Below are positions 43,634 through 52,199 of a stretch of 64,000 nt of DNA, piece after piece. The notes under the pieces are model-generated. The model did not search any database and was not told the DNA's origin. It worked only from the letters and a program-made list of their open reading frames with translations. Location: contig NZ_JAMBOV010000001.1 of the NCBI RefSeq assembly GCF_023715745.1, positions 558,001 through 622,000 of the forward strand, given 5' to 3'. Each line of letters begins with the position of its first letter. The stretch's first letter is position 1. The position numbers and the translations under genes were made by a program. The stretch comes from Microbacterium oleivorans (GTDB lineage Bacteria; Actinomycetota; Actinomycetes; Actinomycetales; Microbacteriaceae).

Positions 43634-46128
43634 GCTCCGACGTGTTCCGCCGGGTCGACCTGCCCCTCGCCGACCGTGCCCGCGACCTGCTCGACCGCCT
43701 GAGCCCGGACGAGCGGCTCGCGATGCTGCACCAGGCGATGCCGGCCGTCGAGCGCCTCGGCATCCGTCCCTTCCACACGGGGTGCGAGGCCCTGCACGGG
43801 CTGGCCTGGGTTGGGGTGGCGACGGTGTTCCCGCAGCCGGTCGGTCTCGCCGCGACGTGGGACACCGAGCTGATCGAGCGGATCGGCGATCTGGTCGCGA
43901 CCGAGGTGCGCGCCAAGCGCGCCTCGGGCGCCGATGTCGACCTCAACGTGTGGGCGCCCGTCGTGAACACGCTGCGCCACCCCGCGTGGGGCCGCAACGA
44001 GGAGGGGTACTCAGAGGATCCGCACCTGACCGGGCAGTTCGGTGCGGCCTACAGCCGTGGGCTGCGCGGCGACCACCCGCGTGTGTGGAAGACGGTGCCG
44101 TCGCTCAAGCACTTCCTCGCCTACAGCAACGAGACCGATCGGTCTGCCACCTCGTCGGAGATGTCGCTGCGCGCCCTCCACGAGGAGGAGCTGCCGGCGT
44201 TCCGCCCCGCGATCGAGCGGAAGGTCGCGGGCGGCATGATGCTCGCCTACAACCGGGTCAACGGCGTGCCCGCGCACACGCAGCCCGAGCTCGTCGCCGA
44301 GGCGCGCCGCTGGAGCGACGAGTCGATCGCCGTCGTATCGGATGCCGGGGCTCCCACCTTCCTCGTCTCGATCCAACGGGCGCAGCCCGACAAGGTCCAC
44401 GGCGCCGCCGCACTCGTGACGAGCGGGATGGACTCCTTCACCGACGACGGCCCGGACCCGGGGCCCACCCTCGAAGCGCTCCGCGGCGCGCTCGCGGCGG
44501 GGCTGCTCACCGAGGCGGACGTGGACACCGCTGTCCTGCGCCTGCTGGAGATGCGGGTGCGCACCGGCGAGTTCGACGGCGACGGCGACCCCTACGCGGG
44601 AATCGCATCCGAGGAGATCGACACCCCCGCCGCGCGCGAGCTCGCCCGGGTCGCCGCGGGGCGCCAGGTCGTGGTGCTGCGCAACGACGCCGGCGTCCTC
44701 CCACTCGTGTCGCCGTCCGCGGTGGCCGTCGTCGGTCCGATGGCCGACCTCGTCCTCACCGACTGGTACTCGGGCACGCCTCCCTACGAGATCGGGATCG
44801 CGCAGGGTGTGCGCGACCGCTACCCGGCTGCGCAGGTCGAGGCGGTCACCGGCGCCGACACCGTCGCGCTGCGCGCACCGTCGGGTTACGTCGCCGCGAC
44901 GGCCGACGGTGCGATCGTCGACGCGACCACCGAGACCCGTACCCCGGCGACGCTGTTCGACGTCACGGACTGGGGCGACGGGGTCCTCACCCTGCGCTCG
45001 CACGGGAGCGGTCGGCTCCTCACGGGTGCCGGCTGGCCCATGCGCGCGGACGCCGCACGGGTGGGCGGCTGGGTCGTGCAGGAGAGCTTCCGTCGCCACG
45101 TCCACGAGGACGGTACGTGGTCGCTTCTGCACCTGGGCTCGGGTCGCTGGGTGCGCGTCGTCCGCGACATCGGCCAGCTCGCGGCCGAGGCCGTCACCGT
45201 CAACGACGCGGCGCGCTTCGAGGCCGAGACCATCGTCTCGGGCACTGACGAGGTCGCGCGGGCGGCCGCGGCAGCGGACGTCGTCATCGTCGCCGTCGGG
45301 AACGACCCGCACCTGTCGGGACGGGAGACCGCGGACCGGCCGCACCTCCTGCTCCCGGCAGCGTCGACCGAGATCTGGCGCACCGCCCGCGCGGCGAATC
45401 CGCGCAGCATCCTCACGATCGTCTCCAGCTTCCCCTACGTCCTCGCAGACGCCGCCGACGCCGAGACGGTCGTGTGGTCGAGCCACGCCGGGCAGGAGCT
45501 CGGTCACGGTCTGCTCGACGTCCTGAGCGGTGACGTGGAACCGACGGGGCGCCTCGCGCAGTCGTGGCCGGCGCGTCCCGAGCAGGCGGGTGACCTGTTC
45601 GACTACGACACGCAGCGGCAGCAGGCGACCTACCGCCATCAACCCGGTCCCTACGCCTTCGCGTTCGGCCACGGGCTGGGCTACGGCGAGGTCGCCTACA
45701 CGGCGGTGACGGTGGATGCCGCGGAGGTGACGGTGCCGGCGCCGAGCCACCGGCATCCTGCTCTCGACCCTCGGATCGACGAGAAGGTCGTCGTCGCCAC
45801 GGTCACGGTCGCGAACCCGTCGGTGCGGGTCGTCGAGGAGCTCGTGCAGGTGTACGCCGTCGCTCCGGAGCTGCCCATCGCCGCGCCGCGACGTCTGCTG
45901 CTCGGGTACGCCCGCGTGCGCGTGCAGCCGGGAACGACCCGCACGGTGCAGGTGCCCTTCGCGATCGAGCGTCTCGCGGTGTGGGATGACGCGATCCGGA
46001 TCGACGGTGCGCCGGAGGACTGGCTGCACGAAGGGGCGTTGCGGGTGCAGCCGGGGGAGTACCGGATCGCCGCCGGTCCCTCGGCGGATCGGCTCGTCGT
46101 CGACGCGACCCTCGTCGTCCGCGGCTGA
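43630..46128 (+). CDS. GH3 beta-glycosidase with an inserted beta-trefoil-like domain
   Basis: 832 residues from the overlapped GTG. N-terminal GH3 barrel (GCEALHGLAWVG, KHFLAYSNETDR, nucleophile D238 in VVSDAGAP, where SDW is more usual), C-terminal GH3 sandwich (VAVVGPMADLVLTDWYSGTPPY; VIVAVGNDPHLSGRE; GHGLGYGEV) and a fibronectin-III-like end. About 130 residues (420-545) inserted in the second domain look like a fascin-type trefoil (GYVAATADGAIV, LTLRSHGSGRLL). Probably cuts beta-linked glucose or xylose from oligosaccharides trimmed by its operon partners. Cytoplasmic. Confidence 0.85.
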   Translation: MSSDVFRRVDLPLADRARDLLDRLSPDERLAMLHQAMPAVERLGIRPFHTGCEALHGLAWVGVATVFPQPVGLAATWDTELIERIGDLVATEVRAKRASGADVDLNVWAPVVNTLRHPAWGRNEEGYSEDPHLTGQFGAAYSRGLRGDHPRVWKTVPSLKHFLAYSNETDRSATSSEMSLRALHEEELPAFRPAIERKVAGGMMLAYNRVNGVPAHTQPELVAEARRWSDESIAVVSDAGAPTFLVSIQRAQPDKVHGAAALVTSGMDSFTDDGPDPGPTLEALRGALAAGLLTEADVDTAVLRLLEMRVRTGEFDGDGDPYAGIASEEIDTPAARELARVAAGRQVVVLRNDAGVLPLVSPSAVAVVGPMADLVLTDWYSGTPPYEIGIAQGVRDRYPAAQVEAVTGADTVALRAPSGYVAATADGAIVDATTETRTPATLFDVTDWGDGVLTLRSHGSGRLLTGAGWPMRADAARVGGWVVQESFRRHVHEDGTWSLLHLGSGRWVRVVRDIGQLAAEAVTVNDAARFEAETIVSGTDEVARAAAAADVVIVAVGNDPHLSGRETADRPHLLLPAASTEIWRTARAANPRSILTIVSSFPYVLADAADAETVVWSSHAGQELGHGLLDVLSGDVEPTGRLAQSWPARPEQAGDLFDYDTQRQQATYRHQPGPYAFAFGHGLGYGEVAYTAVTVDAAEVTVPAPSHRHPALDPRIDEKVVVATVTVANPSVRVVEELVQVYAVAPELPIAAPRRLLLGYARVRVQPGTTRTVQVPFAIERLAVWDDAIRIDGAPEDWLHEGALRVQPGEYRIAAGPSADRLVVDATLVVRG

Positions 46129-46143
46129 CCCGACCGGATCGGC

Positions 46144-47175
46144 TCAGACGTCTCCGCCGCCGAATCCGGTGGACTCGCGCGCGACCACGGAGAAGGCCGG
46201 CTGGACGGTGCGCGGATCCTTGCGCGGTCCCTTCTCCGAGATGCGCTCGAGCAGCAGATCGAGTGCCGTCTCGGCGATCTGCTCCTTCCCCGCATCGACG
46301 CTCGAGAGAGAGGGCACGGAGAACCGCGCCTCGTCGATGTTGTCGAAACCGAGGACCGCGACGTCGTCGGGCACCGTCACGCGCTCGCGGGCGAGACCGC
46401 GCAGCGCTCCCAGGGCGAGCGTGTCATTGAGGGCGAAGAGCCCGTCGAAGGCGACGCCTTCGGCGACGAGTGCATGGACCGCCTCCGATCCCGCGTCCCG
46501 CGTCCAGTGCAGGAGGGGTCGGATGAGTGCGGGGTCCTCCGGCACGCCCGCGGCGGCGAGCGCCTCGCGATAACCCGCGAGGCGCAGGCTCGCCGAGCTC
46601 GGCTGCGCGGGGTCGTCGTCGCTGCCGCCGAGGATCGCGATCCGGCGGCGACCCAGTGAGAGCAGGTGCTCGACGCCGGCACGGGCGGCGGCGGTGTTGT
46701 GGATCGCCACGTGGTCGGTGGGGCCGTTGAAGATGCGGTCGCCGAGGAGGACGAGCGGATAGTCGACGGCGAGGACGTCCACGTCGAGCTGCCCGAGGTT
46801 CACCGGGCTCAGCAGCAGGCCGTCCGTGAAGCGGCGTCGGCCTCCGCTGATGGCGAGGATCTCTGCCTCACGATGACCGCCGGTCTGCTCGACGACGACG
46901 CCCACGCCGCGGGTGTCGGCGAGGCGGATGATGTGGTCCGCGAGTTCGGCGAAGTAGTTCTCGCGCAACGCCGGCACCGCGAGGGCGATGACGCCCGTGC
47001 GTCCCGAGCGCAGACCGCGCGCCGACACGTTCGGCCGGTACGAGAGCGCGACGATCGCGTCCTGCACCCGCCGGCGGGTGTCGTCGCGGACGTACGGGTA
47101 GTCGTTGACCACGTTCGAGACGGTCTTGATGCTGACTCCGGCGACCCGGGCGACATCGTGCATCGTCGCACCCAT
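46144..47175 (-). CDS. LacI-family regulator of the arabinoxylan-type operon
   Basis: 343 residues. Helix-turn-helix ATMHDVARVAGVSIKTVSNVVNDYPYVR, hinge RGLRSGRTGVIAL, sugar-binding sensor with FFALNDTLALGALRG-like GLFALNDTLALGALRG. Divergent from the transporter operon at 47360. CAACGTTG-centred operators lie in that gap and again before the double esterase at 58878. It converges with the GH3 gene of the preceding operon, with 15 bases between. Confidence 0.88.
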   Translation of the reverse strand: MGATMHDVARVAGVSIKTVSNVVNDYPYVRDDTRRRVQDAIVALSYRPNVSARGLRSGRTGVIALAVPALRENYFAELADHIIRLADTRGVGVVVEQTGGHREAEILAISGGRRRFTDGLLLSPVNLGQLDVDVLAVDYPLVLLGDRIFNGPTDHVAIHNTAAARAGVEHLLSLGRRRIAILGGSDDDPAQPSSASLRLAGYREALAAAGVPEDPALIRPLLHWTRDAGSEAVHALVAEGVAFDGLFALNDTLALGALRGLARERVTVPDDVAVLGFDNIDEARFSVPSLSSVDAGKEQIAETALDLLLERISEKGPRKDPRTVQPAFSVVARESTGFGGGDV

Positions 47176-47227
47176 GCTGCTCCCTCCCTCGAGGACCCCC
47201 TCACTCTAGGGCGTCCCACGGAGGATC

Positions 47228-47256
47228 TTGACACCTCCGCATCCCGACTCTAGGTT
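47228..47256 (+). promoter_or_regulatory. Promoter of the arabinoxylan-type operon
   Basis: Perfect -35 TTGACA (47228-47233), 17 bases, TAGGTT (47251-47256). Two operators follow immediately. Confidence 0.7.
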
Positions 47257-47257
47257 C

Positions 47258-47286
47258 ATCTACAACGTTGATCTACAACGTTGTAG
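47258..47286. promoter_or_regulatory. Tandem LacI-type operators
   Basis: ATCTACAACGTTGAT (47258-47272) and the perfect palindrome CTACAACGTTGTAG (47273-47286) lie side by side over the expected transcription start. Both are centred on CAACGTTG. Confidence 0.65.
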
Positions 47287-47359
47287 TCCTGCGTTGCGAA
47301 TCCCGCTCCGCATCGTGATCGCGCCGACGAAGAAGTCCCAGCATCCGAAAGGAATCACA

Positions 47360-48721
47360 GTGAAGACGAAGACTGTCCTCGCTACCTCCGCCGCCCTCGG
47401 CCTCACCCTCGCCTTCGCTGCCTGCAGCGGTGGCGGCGGCGGCAACGGGGGAGGCGGCGGCGGCAACGACGCCACCAACTGCACCAACGACATCCCGAAG
47501 GACGACCTGCCCGTCGTCACCATGTGGGCCTGGTACCCCAACATGGAGACCGTCATCGACAACTTCAATGAGGAGAACGACGAGGTCCAGGTCTGCTGGA
47601 CGAACGTCGGTCAGGGCGGTGACGAATACGACAAGTTCCAGACCGCCATCACCGCGGGAACGGGCGCGCCCGACGTCATCATGATCGAGGCGGACCGCAT
47701 CCCGACCTTCCAAATCCAGGAAGCCATCGTCGACATCTCCGACTACGGCCTCGACGAGGTCCGGGACGACTACAGCGACGGCGCGTGGAAGGACGTGTCG
47801 GTCGGCGAGGGCGTCTACGGCGTGCCGGTCGACGGCGGGCCGATGGGCATGATCTACCGCGCCGACCTCTTCGAGGAGTACGACATCGCGCCGCCCACGA
47901 CGTGGGAGGAGTACGAGGCCGCAGCACAGAAGATGAAGGATGCCGGCGGCCCGCTCTTCGGCGACCTCGGAGCGAACGTGCCCGCCGTCATGATGGCCCT
48001 GCAGTATCAGAACGGCGCGCAGCCGTTCGAGTACGACTCGGCGACGCCCGAGCAGATCGGCATCTCGCTCAACGACGACGCCTCCAAGGAGGTGCTCGAC
48101 TACTGGGCGGGCCTCGTCGAGAAGGGTCTCGTCGGCACGCAGGACCAGTTCACGCCCGAGTACATCGCCGGTGTGATCGGCGGCGACTACGCGACCTACA
48201 TCTCGGCCGCGTGGGCTCCCGGCTATCTGACGGGCGCCGGTGTCGGTGAGGGCGAGGATGCCGGGGTCTGGCGCACCGCGCCGCTCCCGCAGTGGGATGC
48301 CGCGAACCCGGTGTCGGTCAACTGGGGAGGATCGGCCTTCTCGGTGACGTCGCAGGCCGCTGACCCCGAGCTCGCCGCGAAAGCCGCCTTCGGCGTCTAC
48401 GCCGACGACGCCTCGCTGACCGACGGCTGGCAGAACCAGGTCATCTTCCCGCTGAACCTCACGGCGCTGAACTCCGACGAGTTCGTCGACTACGAGGTGC
48501 CGTTCTTCGGCGGTCAGCGGGCCAACGAGGAGGTCTACGTCCCGGCGGCCAACGCCTACGGCGGCATGACCTACACCCCGTTCGGTCAGTACTACTACGA
48601 CGCCTTCACGTCGCAGCTCGCGGCGATCAACGAGGGCTCCGTGACCGGGTCGGAGGCAGCCGACGCCCTCCAGGAGGACGTCGTCGCATACGCCGAAGAA
48701 CAGGGATTCACGGTCCAGTGA
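47360..48721 (+). CDS. Sugar ABC transporter solute-binding lipoprotein
   Basis: 453 residues from GTG 47360 (AAAGGAATCACA upstream). Lipobox LTLAFAACSG, a Gly-rich linker, then a CUT1 family-1 binding protein (VTMWAWYPNMETVIDNFNEENDEVQV; AITAGTGAPDVIMIEADRIP; YGVPVDGGPMGMIYRADLFEEY). It captures an oligosaccharide for the two permeases encoded downstream. A strong hairpin just after its stop probably makes this subunit more abundant than the permeases. Confidence 0.9.
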   Translation: MKTKTVLATSAALGLTLAFAACSGGGGGNGGGGGGNDATNCTNDIPKDDLPVVTMWAWYPNMETVIDNFNEENDEVQVCWTNVGQGGDEYDKFQTAITAGTGAPDVIMIEADRIPTFQIQEAIVDISDYGLDEVRDDYSDGAWKDVSVGEGVYGVPVDGGPMGMIYRADLFEEYDIAPPTTWEEYEAAAQKMKDAGGPLFGDLGANVPAVMMALQYQNGAQPFEYDSATPEQIGISLNDDASKEVLDYWAGLVEKGLVGTQDQFTPEYIAGVIGGDYATYISAAWAPGYLTGAGVGEGEDAGVWRTAPLPQWDAANPVSVNWGGSAFSVTSQAADPELAAKAAFGVYADDASLTDGWQNQVIFPLNLTALNSDEFVDYEVPFFGGQRANEEVYVPAANAYGGMTYTPFGQYYYDAFTSQLAAINEGSVTGSEAADALQEDVVAYAEEQGFTVQ

Positions 48722-48729
48722 CCCTGCTC

Positions 48730-48760
48730 GTGGGCCGGTCCGTCCTCCGGACCGGCCCAC
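48730..48760 (+). terminator. Intra-operon hairpin after the binding-protein gene
   Basis: GTGGGCCGGTCCG (48730-48742), loop of five, CGGACCGGCCCAC (48748-48760); a perfect 13-bp stem without a U-tract. It probably stabilises the upstream message or partly terminates transcription. Confidence 0.6.
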
Positions 48761-48794
48761 GCGTCGCGCCCCCACCCGAGAACCCGGAGTCGCC

Positions 48795-49739
48795 ATGACC
48801 GTCGACCTGGCGCAGAGCGCCGTCACCCCCGCATCCGCCCCCACCGCCCGGCGGCGTCGCCGCCGCGGGCGCCAGAGCCTCATCGGCTGGGGATTCGTCG
48901 CGCCCTTCGCGATCGTCTTCCTCGCCCTGCTCGTCGCCCCGCTGCTCTTCGCGCTGTACCTGAGCCTGTTCCAGAACCAGCTCATCGGCGGCGAGCGGTT
49001 CGTCCTCTTCGACAACTACGTGAAGGCGTTCACGGACGACAGCTTCCTGAACGGCGTCTGGTTCGTCGTGCGCTTCTCCGTCGTGCTCATCCCGCTGCAG
49101 ATGGCGGTGTCGCTCGCCGTCGCGCTCATGCTCGACGTCCTCACCGGCGCCTTCTCGCGGTTCTCCCGCCTGATGGTGTTCCTGCCCTACGCCATCCCCG
49201 CCGTGATCGGCGCGCTGATGTGGGGATTCCTCTACAGCAAGAGCTTCGGCCCGCTCGCGGAGATCTTCGGGATGTTCGGACTCGTGGGCCCCGACTTCCT
49301 GAGTCGCAACCTCATCTTCGTCGGACTGCTGAACATCGTCATCTGGCAGTGGGCCGGCTACTACATGATCATCCTCTACGCCGCTCTGCAGGGGATCGAC
49401 CCGACGCTGTACGAGGCGGCGCGCATCGACGGCGCGAACCAGTGGCAGATCATCTTCCGGATCAAGATCCCGCTCATCGCGCCGGCGCTCGTCCTGATCC
49501 TGGTGTTCGCCCTGATCGGGACACTGCAGTTCTTCAACGAGCCGCAGATCCTGCGCTACCTCGCCGCGGGAGCGATCCCCGCGGACTTCACACCCAACAT
49601 GTACGCCTACCAGCAGGCGTTCGCGCTGGCGAACTACAACTACGGCTCCGCGATCTCGTTCGCGCTCGGCGCCGTCGTGTTCATCTGCGTCTATCTCTTC
49701 ATGTTCATCACGCGCAAGCGGGGGAGCTTCCTGTCATGA
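48795..49739 (+). CDS. Sugar ABC transporter permease, MalF type
   Basis: 314 residues. Six helices, EAA loop LYEAARIDGANQWQIIFRIKIPLIAP. A basic N-terminal tail (RRRRRRGRQS) precedes the first helix. GGAG lies six bases before the ATG, and the stop overlaps the second permease gene. Confidence 0.9.
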   Translation: MTVDLAQSAVTPASAPTARRRRRRGRQSLIGWGFVAPFAIVFLALLVAPLLFALYLSLFQNQLIGGERFVLFDNYVKAFTDDSFLNGVWFVVRFSVVLIPLQMAVSLAVALMLDVLTGAFSRFSRLMVFLPYAIPAVIGALMWGFLYSKSFGPLAEIFGMFGLVGPDFLSRNLIFVGLLNIVIWQWAGYYMIILYAALQGIDPTLYEAARIDGANQWQIIFRIKIPLIAPALVLILVFALIGTLQFFNEPQILRYLAAGAIPADFTPNMYAYQQAFALANYNYGSAISFALGAVVFICVYLFMFITRKRGSFLS

Positions 49740-50644
49740 CCGCCACCGCCGACACGCCCCGTCGTCCCGTTCCGGTCGACACGCGACGCCGAACGTCGCC
49801 CCGCCGGTACCTGCCGCTGCAGGTGCTGCTCGGCTTCCTCGTCATCTACTTCCTGATCCCGTTCTGGTGGGTCATCGTCAACAGCTCGAAGAACGCGGGC
49901 GGGCTGTTCGGCGGCGGCAGCTCGCTCTGGTTCGCCGACGACATCGACTACATCGCGAATTTCACTCAGCTCTTCACCTTCCAGGACGGCATCTACCTGC
50001 GGTGGCTCGGCAACTCGGCGCTGTACGCCCTCGTCGGCGGGGTCGGGGCGACGGTCCTGGCCGTCGCGGCGGGGTACGGCTTCGCGAAGTACCGTTTCGT
50101 CGGGCGTCGATTGAGCTTCTCGATCCTGCTCGGATCGGTGATGGTGCCGGCGACGGCGCTCGTCATCCCGACCTTCATCCTGTTCTCCGAGCTGGGCCTC
50201 ACGAACACCATCTGGGCGGTCATCCTGCCGACCCTGCTCAACCCGTTCGGGGTCTACCTCATGCACGTCTACGCGCGCGATGCCGTTCCCGACGAGCTCC
50301 TCGACGCCGGACGCGTCGACGGGGCGGGTGACTTCCGCATCTTCGTGCAGCTCGCGCTCCCGATGCTGCGCCCCGCGATCGTGACGGTGCTCCTGCTGTC
50401 GGTCGTCGCGTCATGGAACAACTACTTCCTGCCGCTCGCGATGCTCTCCGACAACCGTCTGTTCCCCGTCACCGTCGGGATCGGTCTCTGGCAGGGCCTC
50501 GCGTCGGCGAACAACGCGGGCGGGACGTCGCTGTGGAGCATCATCATCCTCGGTTCGCTCGTCTCCGTCATCCCGCTGATCATCGCCTTCCTCACCCTGC
50601 AGCGGTACTGGCAGGGCGGGTTGTCGATCGGCAGCCTCAAATGA
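49736..50644 (+). CDS. Sugar ABC transporter permease, MalG type
   Basis: 302 residues. Six helices, EAA loop LLDAGRVDGAGDFRIFVQLALPML, C-terminal LQRYWQGGLSIGSLK. Forms the channel with the preceding permease. ATGA overlap. No ATPase gene is in the operon. Confidence 0.9.
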   Translation: MTATADTPRRPVPVDTRRRTSPRRYLPLQVLLGFLVIYFLIPFWWVIVNSSKNAGGLFGGGSSLWFADDIDYIANFTQLFTFQDGIYLRWLGNSALYALVGGVGATVLAVAAGYGFAKYRFVGRRLSFSILLGSVMVPATALVIPTFILFSELGLTNTIWAVILPTLLNPFGVYLMHVYARDAVPDELLDAGRVDGAGDFRIFVQLALPMLRPAIVTVLLLSVVASWNNYFLPLAMLSDNRLFPVTVGIGLWQGLASANNAGGTSLWSIIILGSLVSVIPLIIAFLTLQRYWQGGLSIGSLK

Positions 50645-50690
50645 CCTGCCGCACCCGCCTGCTCCCGCTCTCTACCCTCGGAGTCCCCTC

Positions 50691-52199
50691 ATGCCCACGG
50701 CACGTCTGACCCTCGATCCGCGCGCGACCGTGGGCGCCATCGACCGCCGCCTCTTCGGCTCGTTCGTCGAGCACCTGGGACGCTGCGTGTACGACGGCAT
50801 CTACGAGCCGTCCCACCCCGCCGCCGACGACGACGGGTTCCGCGCCGACGTGCTCGACCTCGTCCGCGAGCTCGGCGTCAGCACGGTGCGCTATCCCGGC
50901 GGGAACTTCGTGTCGGGGTACCGGTGGGAGGACGGCATCGGGCCTCGCGAGGACCGCCCGCGCCGGCGCGACCTCGCCTGGCATTCCACCGAGACCAACG
51001 AGATCGGGCTGGACGAGTTCGCCTCCTGGGCGCGCAAGGCCGGCAGTGAACTGATGTACGCCGTCAACCTCGGCACGCGCGGTGTGCTCGACGCGCTCGA
51101 CGTGCTCGAATACGCGAACGGTCGCCCCGGGACGACCCTCGCCGACCGTCGGGTCGCGAACGGGACGCCCGAGCCCCACGGCATACGGATGTGGTGCCTC
51201 GGCAACGAGATGGACGGTCCCTGGCAGCTCGGGGCCAGCACACCCGAGGAGTACGCGGAGATCGCCGCGAAGACCGCGAGCGCGATGCGGCAGGTGGACC
51301 CCGCGCTGGAGCTGGTCGTCTGCGGCAGTTCGAGTTCGCAGATGCCGACGTTCGGCCGATGGGAGCGGGTGGTGCTCGAGCGGTCGTACGAGGACGTCGA
51401 CTTCATCTCGTGTCACGCGTACTACGAACCCAAGGACGGCGACCTGGGCAGCTTCCTCGCCTCTGCGACCGACATGGATCGCTTCATCGAGAGCGTCGTC
51501 GCAACGGCCGATGCCGTGAAGGCGGCTCGCCGGAGCGACAGGGAGATCGCGATCTCGTTCGACGAGTGGAACGTCTGGTACCAGAGCCGCTTCCACGAGG
51601 TCGACAAGATCACCGACATCGACGACTGGCCGGTCGCGCCGCGGCTGCTCGAGGACGGCTACTCCGTGATGGATGCCGTCGTCGTCGGCAACCTGCTCAT
51701 CTCGCTGCTGCGTCACGCCGACCGGGTCAAGTCCGCGAGCCTCGCGCAGCTGGTGAACGTGATCGCGCCCATCATGACCGAGCCCGGCGGTCCCGCCTGG
51801 CGGCAGACCACCTTCTTCCCGTTCGCCGAGACGTCCCGCCACGCCCGCGGCGTGACCCTCGACGTCGCGGTCGACGCGCCCGACTACGAGACCGCGCGTT
51901 TCGGGCGTGTGCCGCTCGTCGACGCCGTCGCGACGCACGACGCCGACAGTGGGGCGACCACGGTGTTCGCCGTCAACCGCAGTCTCGAGGAGGAGGTCGT
52001 CCTCGAGGTCGACGTGTCCCGACTGGATGCGTCGGCATCGCTCTCCGCGCGCCTGCTCTCCGACGCCGACATCCACGCCCGCAACACACTCGAGGATCCC
52101 GAACGGGTGACGCTGCGCGAGGTCGCGGTCGACCGCGACGGTGAGGTCGCCACCCTGACCCTCCCGGCCGTCTCGTGGGTCGTGGTCGAGATCCGATGA
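50691..52199 (+). CDS. abfA: GH51 alpha-L-arabinofuranosidase
   Basis: 502 residues. (beta/alpha)8 barrel with GSFVEHLGRCVYDGIYEPSHP, TVRYPGGNFVSGYRWEDGIGP, acid/base E173 in CLGNEMDGPWQ and nucleophile E292 in SFDEWNVWY, then the C-terminal beta domain. These are the standard GH51 features. It is cytoplasmic and removes arabinofuranose from imported arabino- or arabinoxylo-oligosaccharides. GGAG eight bases before the ATG. Its stop overlaps the GH3 gene. Confidence 0.94.
   Translation: MPTARLTLDPRATVGAIDRRLFGSFVEHLGRCVYDGIYEPSHPAADDDGFRADVLDLVRELGVSTVRYPGGNFVSGYRWEDGIGPREDRPRRRDLAWHSTETNEIGLDEFASWARKAGSELMYAVNLGTRGVLDALDVLEYANGRPGTTLADRRVANGTPEPHGIRMWCLGNEMDGPWQLGASTPEEYAEIAAKTASAMRQVDPALELVVCGSSSSQMPTFGRWERVVLERSYEDVDFISCHAYYEPKDGDLGSFLASATDMDRFIESVVATADAVKAARRSDREIAISFDEWNVWYQSRFHEVDKITDIDDWPVAPRLLEDGYSVMDAVVVGNLLISLLRHADRVKSASLAQLVNVIAPIMTEPGGPAWRQTTFFPFAETSRHARGVTLDVAVDAPDYETARFGRVPLVDAVATHDADSGATTVFAVNRSLEEEVVLEVDVSRLDASASLSARLLSDADIHARNTLEDPERVTLREVAVDRDGEVATLTLPAVSWVVVEIR

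Noticed and set aside
44011-46029. 672-codon open frame opposite the GH3 gene
   Set aside because: It mirrors the coding strand; residue composition is typical of antisense frames (Arg, Asp, Val, Gly, His rich).
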